Assembly (NCBI GenBank): GCA_020860245.1
Contig: JAJBUQ010000004.1
Span: 1-64,000, forward strand
Direction: 5' to 3'
Length of the DNA: 64,000 nucleotides
From: Rikenellaceae bacterium
GTDB lineage: Bacteria > Bacteroidota > Bacteroidia > Bacteroidales > Rikenellaceae
Part shown: positions 8,983-16,859 of the stretch, piece by piece
Layout: each line of letters starts with the position of its first letter
Numbering within the stretch: position 1 is the stretch's first letter
Translations under genes and position numbers: made by a program
The notes under the pieces: model-generated
What the model saw: only the letters and a program-made list of their open reading frames with translations
What the model was told of the DNA's origin: nothing
The model's database searches: none

Positions 8983-10802
8983 GTAACTCGAGGAAAATAG
9001 ACAAAATAAAACCCGAAACCCTAATGCAATTGATCAGGGTAATACTTGAATCTTCATCTGAATTTAAGTATATAAGTGGTATTCAGCCATTCTTAATGAG
9101 TTTCGCTGGCAAAAAATATTATGTCTACGTAAAAAATGTTTCGAGCGCCTACTTCAAAGATAGAGGCAAAACAACAAGAGCTCAATTACCGATTCGTCCT
9201 GAGTTTGAAGATATCAAGACTTCTGATATTCCGTTTATCTTTCTGGGTTATGACGCAGACAATGATGTTCTCATATGCTGGAACTTTCATATTGTTAAGA
9301 AAAGACTTAATGCGGCACGAAGTGTTTCGTTTTATTCAAGAACGTATTTCCAAGAAGAAGTTAAGCAAGGCGAGTTTTTGATAAGAGTTCTTAAGAATGG
9401 AGACAGGCCCGTATTATTTAAAAGACGAGATTTAATTGACTTTTTCTCGAAAATAGACACCTTCTTCCCTGATGATATTCAAAAGACTGTATCTCAAAAA
9501 AATATTCCAGAAGCAACAAAAGTTAATTATCAAGAGGCATTTAAGCGCTATTTTGATCTAAAGAATTTATCACAGAAAACTTGCACTAACTACACGCAAG
9601 CTTTGCTAGGAAGGATATCTGATGGGATTTCATATTACATATTAAATGAACCGATAAACGTCTTTTTCTACAATGATATACCTCTTCTGGAAGACTGGAA
9701 AGATAGATTGTTCAAGACTCCAGAATATGCAGATCTAGATGAAAGAGGAAAGCATATGTATTCTTGTGCATTTGAAAAATATATTCAATTTCATAAAGAC
9801 TGTAAGGAGTATGATCCAACATATAAGGCGAGTGAAAACAGTACCATTGCACACACTGATTCAGGAGTTAACTGTATCGGTGTTGATATGTCAATTGCCT
9901 TTAAAGGACACCTTCTAAATCAAGGCAAATCGGATGATGTAATACAAATGTATATAGATATATTATCAGGAAGAATTTCTTTGCAAATAAGCCATTTACT
10001 TCATAGAGAAGTAAATATATTCAGTATTACTGACGTCGAATTAATTCAAGATTGGCTAGACCAGCTAATACAGGATCATGATTTTCGACAAGAAAATATA
10101 TCTCAAAACAGACAATATACTTCATCTCTCAATAAATACATAGAATTTCTGGATGATCAAATTCAGAAAAAGGTTAAGGAGAGAAATACAGATAATGAGA
10201 GTCCTTTATTATTTAATGATGGAGAGGAGTATGAGGAGCCGATTGATCATAATGGCAAATTACTTCGGATCACCGATCCTGAGTTATTATCTATTATTAA
10301 GCCACTTATCCAATCAAATAGAAACTTGTCGGCCGCCCAAGAAGTGGGAAAATTCTATTCAGGTAAATATCCCAGCATGACCCTTACAGATTGGATGAAT
10401 CTAATTAAAGGTACGAGTATCACAGATTTCGATTTGGTAAATAATAAGAAGTTAGAAATCCCGCCCAACTCTATGCCAGAAGGAAAGAAAAAGAAAATGT
10501 ATATATTAAAAGTAACTTTCCCAAATGGCGATATAGTTCAAGACCGTGTGGTAGCAAAAACCTTCGTAAGAGTTATTGAATACGCCGGTGTCGAGAAAGT
10601 CCTGACAATGGGTATTACTATGAGTAATGTTAACTTGATATCAGCCACCATAGTAACTAAATATGCGGCGTGTCAAAAGCCTATAGGGAATGGACTCTAC
10701 GTTATGACAGGATGTTCTACCGAAACAAAACTTAAGATTATACAACAAATTTCGGATACTTTAGGGCTAAACTTAAGAGTAGAAAAAATACCGATAGTTT
10801 GA
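8979..10802 (+). CDS. 607-residue protein of unknown function, last gene of the MORC/Z1 operon
   Basis: I do not recognise a named family for the whole protein. Residues 1-160 form a compact region with RAQLPIRPEFEDIKTSDIPF and FIFLGYDADNDVLICWNF, which could be a nucleic-acid or modified-base recognition domain. Residues about 184-272 and 303-391 are two copies of a helical module (LSQKTCTNYTQALLGRIS...IPLLEDW...YSCAFEKYIQF against GKSDDVIQMYIDILSGRIS...VELIQDW...YTSSLNKYIEF) whose shape recalls the core-binding domain of tyrosine recombinases. Residues about 430-607 form a C-terminal domain ending FVRVIEYAGVEKVLTMGI...GLYVMTGCSTETK. The 4-base overlap with the nuclease gene ties it to the system, perhaps as specificity subunit (inference). 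Confidence 0.8.
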   Translation: MSNSRKIDKIKPETLMQLIRVILESSSEFKYISGIQPFLMSFAGKKYYVYVKNVSSAYFKDRGKTTRAQLPIRPEFEDIKTSDIPFIFLGYDADNDVLICWNFHIVKKRLNAARSVSFYSRTYFQEEVKQGEFLIRVLKNGDRPVLFKRRDLIDFFSKIDTFFPDDIQKTVSQKNIPEATKVNYQEAFKRYFDLKNLSQKTCTNYTQALLGRISDGISYYILNEPINVFFYNDIPLLEDWKDRLFKTPEYADLDERGKHMYSCAFEKYIQFHKDCKEYDPTYKASENSTIAHTDSGVNCIGVDMSIAFKGHLLNQGKSDDVIQMYIDILSGRISLQISHLLHREVNIFSITDVELIQDWLDQLIQDHDFRQENISQNRQYTSSLNKYIEFLDDQIQKKVKERNTDNESPLLFNDGEEYEEPIDHNGKLLRITDPELLSIIKPLIQSNRNLSAAQEVGKFYSGKYPSMTLTDWMNLIKGTSITDFDLVNNKKLEIPPNSMPEGKKKKMYILKVTFPNGDIVQDRVVAKTFVRVIEYAGVEKVLTMGITMSNVNLISATIVTKYAACQKPIGNGLYVMTGCSTETKLKIIQQISDTLGLNLRVEKIPIV

Positions 10803-10814
10803 GGCGTATCAAGT

Positions 10815-11217
10815 TAGTATTTGACAACTCTTCAACAATATCCAAAAAATCCTCCTTTATAAAATTCCATATCTTCCCATCGAGGCATATCGGATCGGGT
10901 TCATCGTCGGCAAGTGCAAAGTCCGTAAGATTTTCAATCTGCGACGATTTATCATGCGACCACGGATAGCGCTCTTCATGTAGCCGGATCATGGTTGTAA
11001 TGTCATAAGTTTCAAGAAACTTATGCAGATCCCAAAAATCTTTCTTACGCCCTTTCCGCGTGATTACATCCATCTTCATGGCAACGATATCGTCAGTCGA
11101 AGCGAACCGTATTCCGTCGATAGTCTCCACCGGACGGATGAACGGGTCATTATAGATCAGATCCAGTTTTATAATGTTTTGGTCATCAGTTCCGATGCGG
11201 TAATTCCTGGAAAAATA
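10815..11217 (-). pseudogene. AbiEii/AbiGii nucleotidyltransferase toxin, C-terminal fragment
   Basis: The minus-strand frame reads RIGTDDQNIIKLDLIYNDPF, then ETIDGIRFASTDDIVAMKMD and TRKGRKKDFWDLH, the C-terminal half of type IV toxin-antitoxin nucleotidyltransferases (AbiEii family). The frame opens after a stop at 11218 with no start codon and no N-terminal catalytic GSxxxD part, and it runs on into sequence antisense to the 607-residue gene instead of ending normally. No AbiEi antitoxin gene is adjacent. It is a relic cut off at the edge of the restriction operon and marks the end of the defence zone. Confidence 0.7.
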
Positions 11218-11430
11218 TTATCTTTGCCCTATCGCAACTCAAAGCAGAACGCTGCGCACAGGCCAGCAGTTTGAAGGTGTATATAATATTCTACGGCGGT
11301 ATGACTTGCAGAAAGTTAGTAGGGAGAGGTCCCTCTCTATCTCCGCAGAAAAACACGGTGAAAATGGAAAGAATTGAAATAAGTAATATTCAAATTTCCA
11401 ACGCTGTAACCAATAGTGGAGGGGAGAATT

Positions 11431-12159
11431 TTATTGCGGATATAATTCATCACGGACCCATATAAATTCGGGTTCTATAGAAAGTATTTTTTCGTAAATT
11501 TCTTTGGCTTTTTCTTTTGAGCCCGATTCGGCTTCATATTGGGCAAGCATAGTAAGCAGATTAAGATAAAACCAGTTCCCGGCCGACTCTTTTTTTTCCT
11601 CCATCATCCTGACGGCATCATAAATATATCTTATCCCTTTGATTTTATCCCCGCCGAATACAGCCGGACAATGGTAATACATATTGCCCAAATCGGATAG
11701 CGCCTGTACATCCGAAGGGTCCAGGCTATGAGCTTTTTTTATTAATCTCATGCATTGGGGGCCAAGAACAGGAGCCTTCAGTTTATTCAGCTCCATCCTA
11801 TATGCAACGAATATACCCTTGAGTGATGTAGCCGCGGCATTGTCCGGTTCGGTTTTTAATATATTCTCAATGAGTACATCTGCTTTTTCGATATAATTTT
11901 TCGCTTCTGTTTTACTCCCCATACCGAGAAGGTAACCGATATGGGCGTAATAATATTCGGCAAGTTCGAACTTTTGTGAAATCGCTGGAGTCCCCGAATT
12001 TTCAAGTGTTCCGATTACATTTTCCCACTTGGCCATATCACCGCTGATATAGGCCTGATAAATCTCATCCGAATATTGTTTCTGGCCTGAAAGCGTAACA
12101 CCGTATAAAATATGCAGGAGAATGCAGAGTGCTGTCAGAATATATTTCTTCCTTTCCAT
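11431..12159 (-). CDS. Secreted TPR-repeat protein at the end of the carotenoid operon
   Basis: From ATG 12159 the protein has about 242 residues and begins with a signal peptide (MERKKYILTALCILLHILYG, cleavage near TLSGQ). The rest is helical with tetratricopeptide-like repeats, clearest in SLDPSDVQALSDLGNMYYHC and the last helices SGSKEKAKEIYEKILSIEPE. It overlaps the glycosyltransferase gene by 25 bases. A longer frame from 12210 has no ATG. Similar TPR proteins are found at the end of carotenoid or lipid clusters, but no enzymatic role can be read from it; a scaffold or envelope role is a guess. Confidence 0.7.
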   Translation of the reverse strand: MERKKYILTALCILLHILYGVTLSGQKQYSDEIYQAYISGDMAKWENVIGTLENSGTPAISQKFELAEYYYAHIGYLLGMGSKTEAKNYIEKADVLIENILKTEPDNAAATSLKGIFVAYRMELNKLKAPVLGPQCMRLIKKAHSLDPSDVQALSDLGNMYYHCPAVFGGDKIKGIRYIYDAVRMMEEKKESAGNWFYLNLLTMLAQYEAESGSKEKAKEIYEKILSIEPEFIWVRDELYPQ

Positions 12160-13241
12160 GTAAGGTTTTTCTTTTGTCGGTTTATAGCAGCGTTTAGTGT
12201 AATTATCCATAAGACTATATGTTGAGGGATTATCAGAAGTATATTTATGAAGGCATTTTGACTACTGGCGACGGAGACAAAGAACCTTATCGTAATTATG
12301 ATAAACACATAGGATAATCCGGCAGCAGGGCCGTTATAAATAAATATACAAAATGGAGCGACCGTGGTGGCAAGGACAAAGAGGAAACATAAGAAAGCAT
12401 TTCCGCCAAAAAAATCGAAGATGTTCTTTGAAAATCCACCGATCGCTTCATGTAGGTTATTATACATACGGCACTTAACGTCTCCGCGTCCCAATAAAGT
12501 TGCCACTTTCAATCTCTCCCGTTTGTAATATTTTATTATGGCAATATCTTCTACAGGCGACATCCTGAAACGACTATGAGGTCGCAGGTTTAAGTATTGC
12601 TCTCGGGAGAACATCATAAACTGTCCGTTCGCGGCGGCGAGCGAGGGCCGTCCTGAGAGCCGGACTGCCAGCAGTGGCAAAAGGCTAAGCAGTATCCAGT
12701 TCATCAAAGGTACGCTGAGACGGCTTCCCGGATTATCGATAATTTGGGTCGGGAAAAAAGAGAGAAGTTCCAGTCCGTGTTTCTCCATATAAACAACCGA
12801 CCTTTTTATCGTGCTCTTATTTATGGTTACGTCTGCGTCTATAAAAAGAAATATATCCCCTGATGCCATGGTTGAAAGTTGGTGGCAGGCATGGTTCTTC
12901 CCAAGCCATCCCGGAGTTAATCCACGTCCATGTACGACCTTTAATTTATAGTCGGATAATGATTTTTGCAGGGTGATGGCATAGGTGTCGTCCGACGACA
13001 TGTCATCGTAAATGATCAGTTCATGTACCTCGTCCCTCCATGTTGTGAAATTTTCCAGGAGCCTTGCGATATTCTCCTCTTCGTTTCTCGCGGGAACCAA
13101 TACTGACACTTTTTTATCACAGGTATGTCCTCGCTGGTCGGGAAGGTACGGTTTGCTTGCCATATTGAATAATGCGACCATGAAGCGGGCAATTCCGAAT
13201 CCGAATAATATCCATCCTACTATCACCATAGAGCCGAACAT
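12135..13241 (-). CDS. Glycosyltransferase family 2, CruG-like carotenoid glycosyltransferase
   Basis: A membrane-anchored GT-A glycosyltransferase of about 368 residues. An N-terminal transmembrane helix (MVIVGWILFGFGIARFMVAL) is followed by VSVLVPARNEEENI, DDMSSDDT, GWLGKNHACHQL and the DxD-type FLFIDADV, then three or four C-terminal membrane segments. This layout fits the CruG-type enzymes that add a sugar to the 1'-hydroxyl of carotenoids, and the gene lies in a crtI-crtB-cruF cluster. The first ATG is at 13241; a GTG at 13256 is also possible. It overlaps the acyltransferase gene by 19 bases. A hopanoid or glycolipid transferase role cannot be excluded from sequence alone. Confidence 0.75.
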   Translation of the reverse strand: MFGSMVIVGWILFGFGIARFMVALFNMASKPYLPDQRGHTCDKKVSVLVPARNEEENIARLLENFTTWRDEVHELIIYDDMSSDDTYAITLQKSLSDYKLKVVHGRGLTPGWLGKNHACHQLSTMASGDIFLFIDADVTINKSTIKRSVVYMEKHGLELLSFFPTQIIDNPGSRLSVPLMNWILLSLLPLLAVRLSGRPSLAAANGQFMMFSREQYLNLRPHSRFRMSPVEDIAIIKYYKRERLKVATLLGRGDVKCRMYNNLHEAIGGFSKNIFDFFGGNAFLCFLFVLATTVAPFCIFIYNGPAAGLSYVFIIITIRFFVSVASSQNAFINILLIIPQHIVLWIITLNAAINRQKKNLTWKGRNIF

Positions 13242-13846
13242 TGGGATTTGAGACACTCTTGATAGAACAGGTTGAAACTACTTTCCAGCTCCGGTAAAGA
13301 AATAATAGTTGCAGGGTCTACCGTTCTTTGGTATATATTTAACATTGGTTTTTTAAAGGATCCGTAATCGATAAGATTTATATTGTAAATTATCCGGTAT
13401 TCAATGTTTATAAGTTTCATGAGATACTGCACTCCGGACTGGAAACGTATCCGGTCATGGTAAAGCGATCCGATCTCTCCCTGGGGGAAGATGAGAACCA
13501 TATTTTTCGGATCGGTCATCAAACCGGAGGCATACTTCATCGAATCTATCATACTCCTGGAGCTTTTCCTTATAGAAAAACACCCGCACCGGTTCATTAT
13601 GATATGTTTTCGAAGCTGCTCCTCAAGCATCATCACATATAACTTACGCCCGAATATTTGACTGTTCAGCCTGTATTGGATAAAACCGTCCCACCATGAA
13701 AAATGATTGGCGAGCATCAATAACGGATAATCCCCGGCTTCCGCCGGACTCATAATGTTTATCTGCCGAAAATACCGGTTCATGTAATACCCCGAACAAA
13801 AATCCGCGAGCCATTTACCTGTAAGAGTATGACGAGCTTCGATCAT
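13223..13846 (-). CDS. PlsC-family acyltransferase, probable carotenoid-glycoside acylase
   Basis: A 207-residue lysophospholipid acyltransferase-like protein. The catalytic H(x)4D motif is NHFSWWDG near residue 47-54 and the glycerol-phosphate-pocket-like motif is VLIFPQGEIGS near 120-130. In this operon the likely acceptor is a sugar attached to a carotenoid, as in acyl-glycoside carotenoids of other Bacteroidota relatives (salinixanthin type), rather than a phospholipid. It is shorter than housekeeping PlsC and lacks an obvious membrane anchor. It overlaps both neighbours by 4 and about 19 bases, indicating tight co-translation. Confidence 0.75.
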   Translation of the reverse strand: MIEARHTLTGKWLADFCSGYYMNRYFRQINIMSPAEAGDYPLLMLANHFSWWDGFIQYRLNSQIFGRKLYVMMLEEQLRKHIIMNRCGCFSIRKSSRSMIDSMKYASGLMTDPKNMVLIFPQGEIGSLYHDRIRFQSGVQYLMKLINIEYRIIYNINLIDYGSFKKPMLNIYQRTVDPATIISLPELESSFNLFYQECLKSQCSALW

Positions 13847-14493
13847 TTTATCACGATTTGCGAAAAGATGCCTATAACGATGAAAAAAACTATCTGGACT
13901 GCGTACAGAAAACGCGCAGACGGGTTATCGTGCCTCAATGGAATTAGTTCGAATCCGGTATGGTAAAAAACAGATGCCGCGAACCATACGGAGAAGTTCC
14001 TTAACGGAGGGTAGCCCGAACTGAAACTCCACATCTTCATGTAAGGTGCCACCCATTCCGCAACCACATCGTAAAGCAGCATGAGAAGCGAGGCGCACAC
14101 GATTCTGCCCACTACGGTTCCGCATGTTTTGTTTGCTATGAGATGGGTCGAATATATGAGAAAAAGCCAATTCAGGCCGATTATTAAAGGCGTCCCTTTA
14201 ATTAGAGGAGCGAGCCCCCGGCCGTATATATATTCACCGAATATAGTTCCGGTAGCAACACCGTAGTATTCAAGTAAGTAAGAGGAAGTAACGATAAAGA
14301 TGCCCCAGGCTACTTGTGTCGAATTCCAGTCCCGGTTGAAATAGAATACAGAGAAGATTACAAGCAACAGCGATAGCGTCGTTATGGAAATAAAGATGCC
14401 CCGTGTGAAAGGTATCATGAACAGCAGAGCACCTACGGCATAAAACCTTATGTAGGTCCATGGCAATTCATTTTCTATAAACCGCTTATTCAT
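13843..14493 (-). CDS. cruF: CruF-type carotenoid 1,2-hydratase (DUF422)
   Basis: A 216-residue integral membrane protein with about six to seven hydrophobic helices. IFGEYIYGRGLAPLIKGTPL and LLYDVVAEWVAPYMKMWSF, with ASVFYHTGFEL at the end, are the conserved segments of the CruF / bisanhydrobacterioruberin hydratase family. These enzymes add water to the end double bond of lycopene-type chains to give a 1-hydroxy group, the acceptor for later glycosylation. The gene overlaps the crtD-like gene by 8 bases and the acyltransferase gene by 4 bases. Confidence 0.85.
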   Translation of the reverse strand: MNKRFIENELPWTYIRFYAVGALLFMIPFTRGIFISITTLSLLLVIFSVFYFNRDWNSTQVAWGIFIVTSSYLLEYYGVATGTIFGEYIYGRGLAPLIKGTPLIIGLNWLFLIYSTHLIANKTCGTVVGRIVCASLLMLLYDVVAEWVAPYMKMWSFSSGYPPLRNFSVWFAASVFYHTGFELIPLRHDNPSARFLYAVQIVFFIVIGIFSQIVIK

Positions 14494-16024
14494 GAACAGT
14501 TATTTTGGAAAGAATCTCATTGCACACTATCGACGCGCTCGCAAGACAAAGAGGTATTCCTCCTCCGGGATGCACGCTGCCTCCTACGAAGTAAAGATTG
14601 TTGATTCTCCGTAATTTATTCGGATGCCGCAAGAATGCCGAGATAGCCGAGTTGGACGCCGCTCCATAAAGGGCGCCGCCTGCGCTCGCGGTGTTTTGTT
14701 CTATGGTTAAAGGTGAAGCTATATGCTCGCCCGTAATATGTTGTTCTATGTCGGTATTGAGCAAACGGTTAATCTTGTCGATAATATTCCGCCTCGCTTC
14801 GGATATTATCGCGCCCCATTCCTGCCCCGTATCCGGTGGAACATTAATCATTACAAACCAATTTTCGCATCCCGGCGGCGCGTCTTCAGGGACGACCTTC
14901 GAACTGATAAAAATATATACCGTATTGTTTTCGGCAATTTTTTTATGGTTAAAAATGCTACGGAACTCTCTTTTATAATCTTCTGCGAACAGGATATTGT
15001 GGAGGTCCAGTTCAGGATAAATACGATTTATTTCCCAGTATAATATGAGTGCGGACGACGATGGTTCGCTTTTATCGAGACGCCTCTTCAGAGGATGGCC
15101 TTGCAACAGATTCCGCGAAAGAGACTTGACATCCACGTCCGAAACTATAATATCGTAATTTTTTCTACCCGTATCGGTCTCCAGTCCGGCGGCCTTCCCG
15201 TCTTCCACGATTATTTGTTTAACCGGTTCACCGAATTTGAAGTTTATCTCCTGTTTCACAGCAAGCCCGTATAAACCTTCAACAATGGAATACATTCCTT
15301 TTTCGGGGAAGTAAGCCCCGATATTGTTTTCCAGATGAGCGATCATATTCAATGTCGCCGGGGCGCGGTAGGGGTCAGAGCCGTTATAAGTCGCATAGCG
15401 GTCGAATATTTTTACCAGCCTCGGATCGGTAAAATCCCTCCGGTTTGCGCTGTGCATCGTATGCATAAATTCCAACTTATACAGCTTGCGGGCTATACGT
15501 TTATAAGGCGGGGTATTAAAATTCGAAAGTTTATGGAAATTACTGAACAGGAATACCGGGGCGCTTAACTCATAGACCTCCTTCGACCGGTCGAGCCTTT
15601 GGAATAAGGCGTCGGTACAGGCAATACCTGCCCGCTTTATCTCATCCCTTAATTTATTCCGATCGTGGTAGAATGAGAAAACGTCACCTTCCGGGAAAAA
15701 ATATTTGCAATTCACTTCCAGCATTCGATATGGAATGCTTTGCTGCATTTTTTCGCCGCAAAGTTCATATAGTTCCTCCGCGAGAACGGGAAGTGTAAAC
15801 AAAGACGGACCCGTATCGAAACGGTAGCCGTCGCTTCGAAGTTCGGCTATCTTACCTCCGGGCGCATTATTTTTCTCGTAAACAGTTACCTCGAAACCGT
15901 TTGCCGCCAGCCTTATAGCCGCCGCAATACCTCCTATGCCCGCTCCGACTACCGCCGCATTTACCTTGCCCATTTTACCGGAAACTCTCACGGATACATC
16001 ATTTTTTTCTGAGAGAATTACCAT
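14486..16024 (-). CDS. CrtI/CrtD-type carotenoid desaturase
   Basis: An FAD-dependent amine-oxidase-fold desaturase of 512 residues (or 495 from the second Met at 15973). The dinucleotide-binding start is AAVVGAGIGGIAAAIRLA followed by VYEKNNAPGGK, then DGYRFDTGPSLFTLP, and the C-terminal family signature NNLYFVGGSVHPGGGIPLCL. It is the second CrtI paralogue of the operon and lies beside cruF, so a 1-hydroxycarotenoid 3,4-desaturase (CrtD-like) is the best guess. Its ATG directly follows the crtB stop. Substrate cannot be settled from sequence; it could be a second phytoene-type desaturase. Confidence 0.8.
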   Translation of the reverse strand: MVILSEKNDVSVRVSGKMGKVNAAVVGAGIGGIAAAIRLAANGFEVTVYEKNNAPGGKIAELRSDGYRFDTGPSLFTLPVLAEELYELCGEKMQQSIPYRMLEVNCKYFFPEGDVFSFYHDRNKLRDEIKRAGIACTDALFQRLDRSKEVYELSAPVFLFSNFHKLSNFNTPPYKRIARKLYKLEFMHTMHSANRRDFTDPRLVKIFDRYATYNGSDPYRAPATLNMIAHLENNIGAYFPEKGMYSIVEGLYGLAVKQEINFKFGEPVKQIIVEDGKAAGLETDTGRKNYDIIVSDVDVKSLSRNLLQGHPLKRRLDKSEPSSSALILYWEINRIYPELDLHNILFAEDYKREFRSIFNHKKIAENNTVYIFISSKVVPEDAPPGCENWFVMINVPPDTGQEWGAIISEARRNIIDKINRLLNTDIEQHITGEHIASPLTIEQNTASAGGALYGAASNSAISAFLRHPNKLRRINNLYFVGGSVHPGGGIPLCLASASIVCNEILSKITVHE

Positions 16025-16855
16025 TCAGATAAATTTATAGGTTAAGCAGGCTCTACCCAGAAGGAGTGCTTTTTTACGGTTGGATACCCTGATCCTCCTT
16101 TTCATAAGCATTTCGGCAGGTGTTTCTTCGATAGCTTTAGCAAGCGACAGATAATATAGATAGGCAGTGTAGACTCCAAGGCATGCACACGACGGCAATT
16201 CCCTGATCCCTTGTTCAGCAATGGAAAAATCCTCGTATATTTCGGCCAGTATTTTTTCTTTGTTATTCTCGTTTATGGTATCGTCGTTAAGAACCGGAAA
16301 ATAAACCCGATGGAGGCCGATAATATCAGTCTGTATATCGCGCAGGAAATTTACTTTTTGAAAAGCCGCACCCAATCTTACTGCAAAAGGCTTTAACCGT
16401 TGGTATTCCGTGTCGTTACCCTGTACGAAAATTTTAAGGCACATCAATTCCACCACTTCCGCAGAACCGTAGATGTATTCTTTCAACCTTAAATCATCGA
16501 ACTTTTCAACGTGCAGGTCCATCTTCATGCTTGATAAAAAACTGTCGACCAAGTCATTGTCTATCTTATAGTTTCTTACGATCTTCTGGAATGAGTTTAT
16601 GATGGGATTGGTACTGATGCCCCTGTCGAGAGCCAAATGGAATTCTTTTTCCAGTTCTTCGAGTAAGGACTGTCTATCGTAACCGTGAAAAGAATCCACT
16701 ATTTCGTCTGCAAGCCGGACGAAACCGTAAAGTCCGTAAATAGCAGGCCGGATGGTTGCCGACAGGCATCGCGTACCGATAGAGAATGAAGTGCTGTACC
16801 TGTTGGTAACAAGCCTGCTTATGTCGAATGAAACTTTTTCGTATAACTTCTCCAT
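16025..16855 (-). CDS. crtB: Phytoene/squalene synthase family protein
   Basis: A 276-residue trans-isoprenyl diphosphate synthase. The two aspartate motifs are present as RLADEIVDSF near residue 50 and FLRDIQTDIIGLHRVYFP near 170-185, and RYSTSFSIG is the usual N-terminal family sequence. It joins two C20 (or C15) diphosphates head to head, giving phytoene (or dehydrosqualene). ATG 16855 lies 5 bases after the crtI stop and is preferred to the longer overlapping frame. The cluster has no GGPP synthase, so the precursor must come from elsewhere. C40 against C30 specificity cannot be told by eye. Confidence 0.88.
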   Translation of the reverse strand: MEKLYEKVSFDISRLVTNRYSTSFSIGTRCLSATIRPAIYGLYGFVRLADEIVDSFHGYDRQSLLEELEKEFHLALDRGISTNPIINSFQKIVRNYKIDNDLVDSFLSSMKMDLHVEKFDDLRLKEYIYGSAEVVELMCLKIFVQGNDTEYQRLKPFAVRLGAAFQKVNFLRDIQTDIIGLHRVYFPVLNDDTINENNKEKILAEIYEDFSIAEQGIRELPSCACLGVYTAYLYYLSLAKAIEETPAEMLMKRRIRVSNRKKALLLGRACLTYKFI

Positions 16856-16859
16856 TTTA

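Noticed and set aside
14081-15568. Long plus-strand open frames inside the carotenoid operon
   Set aside because: They are antisense to cruF and the desaturase, whose motifs are unmistakable on the minus strand.
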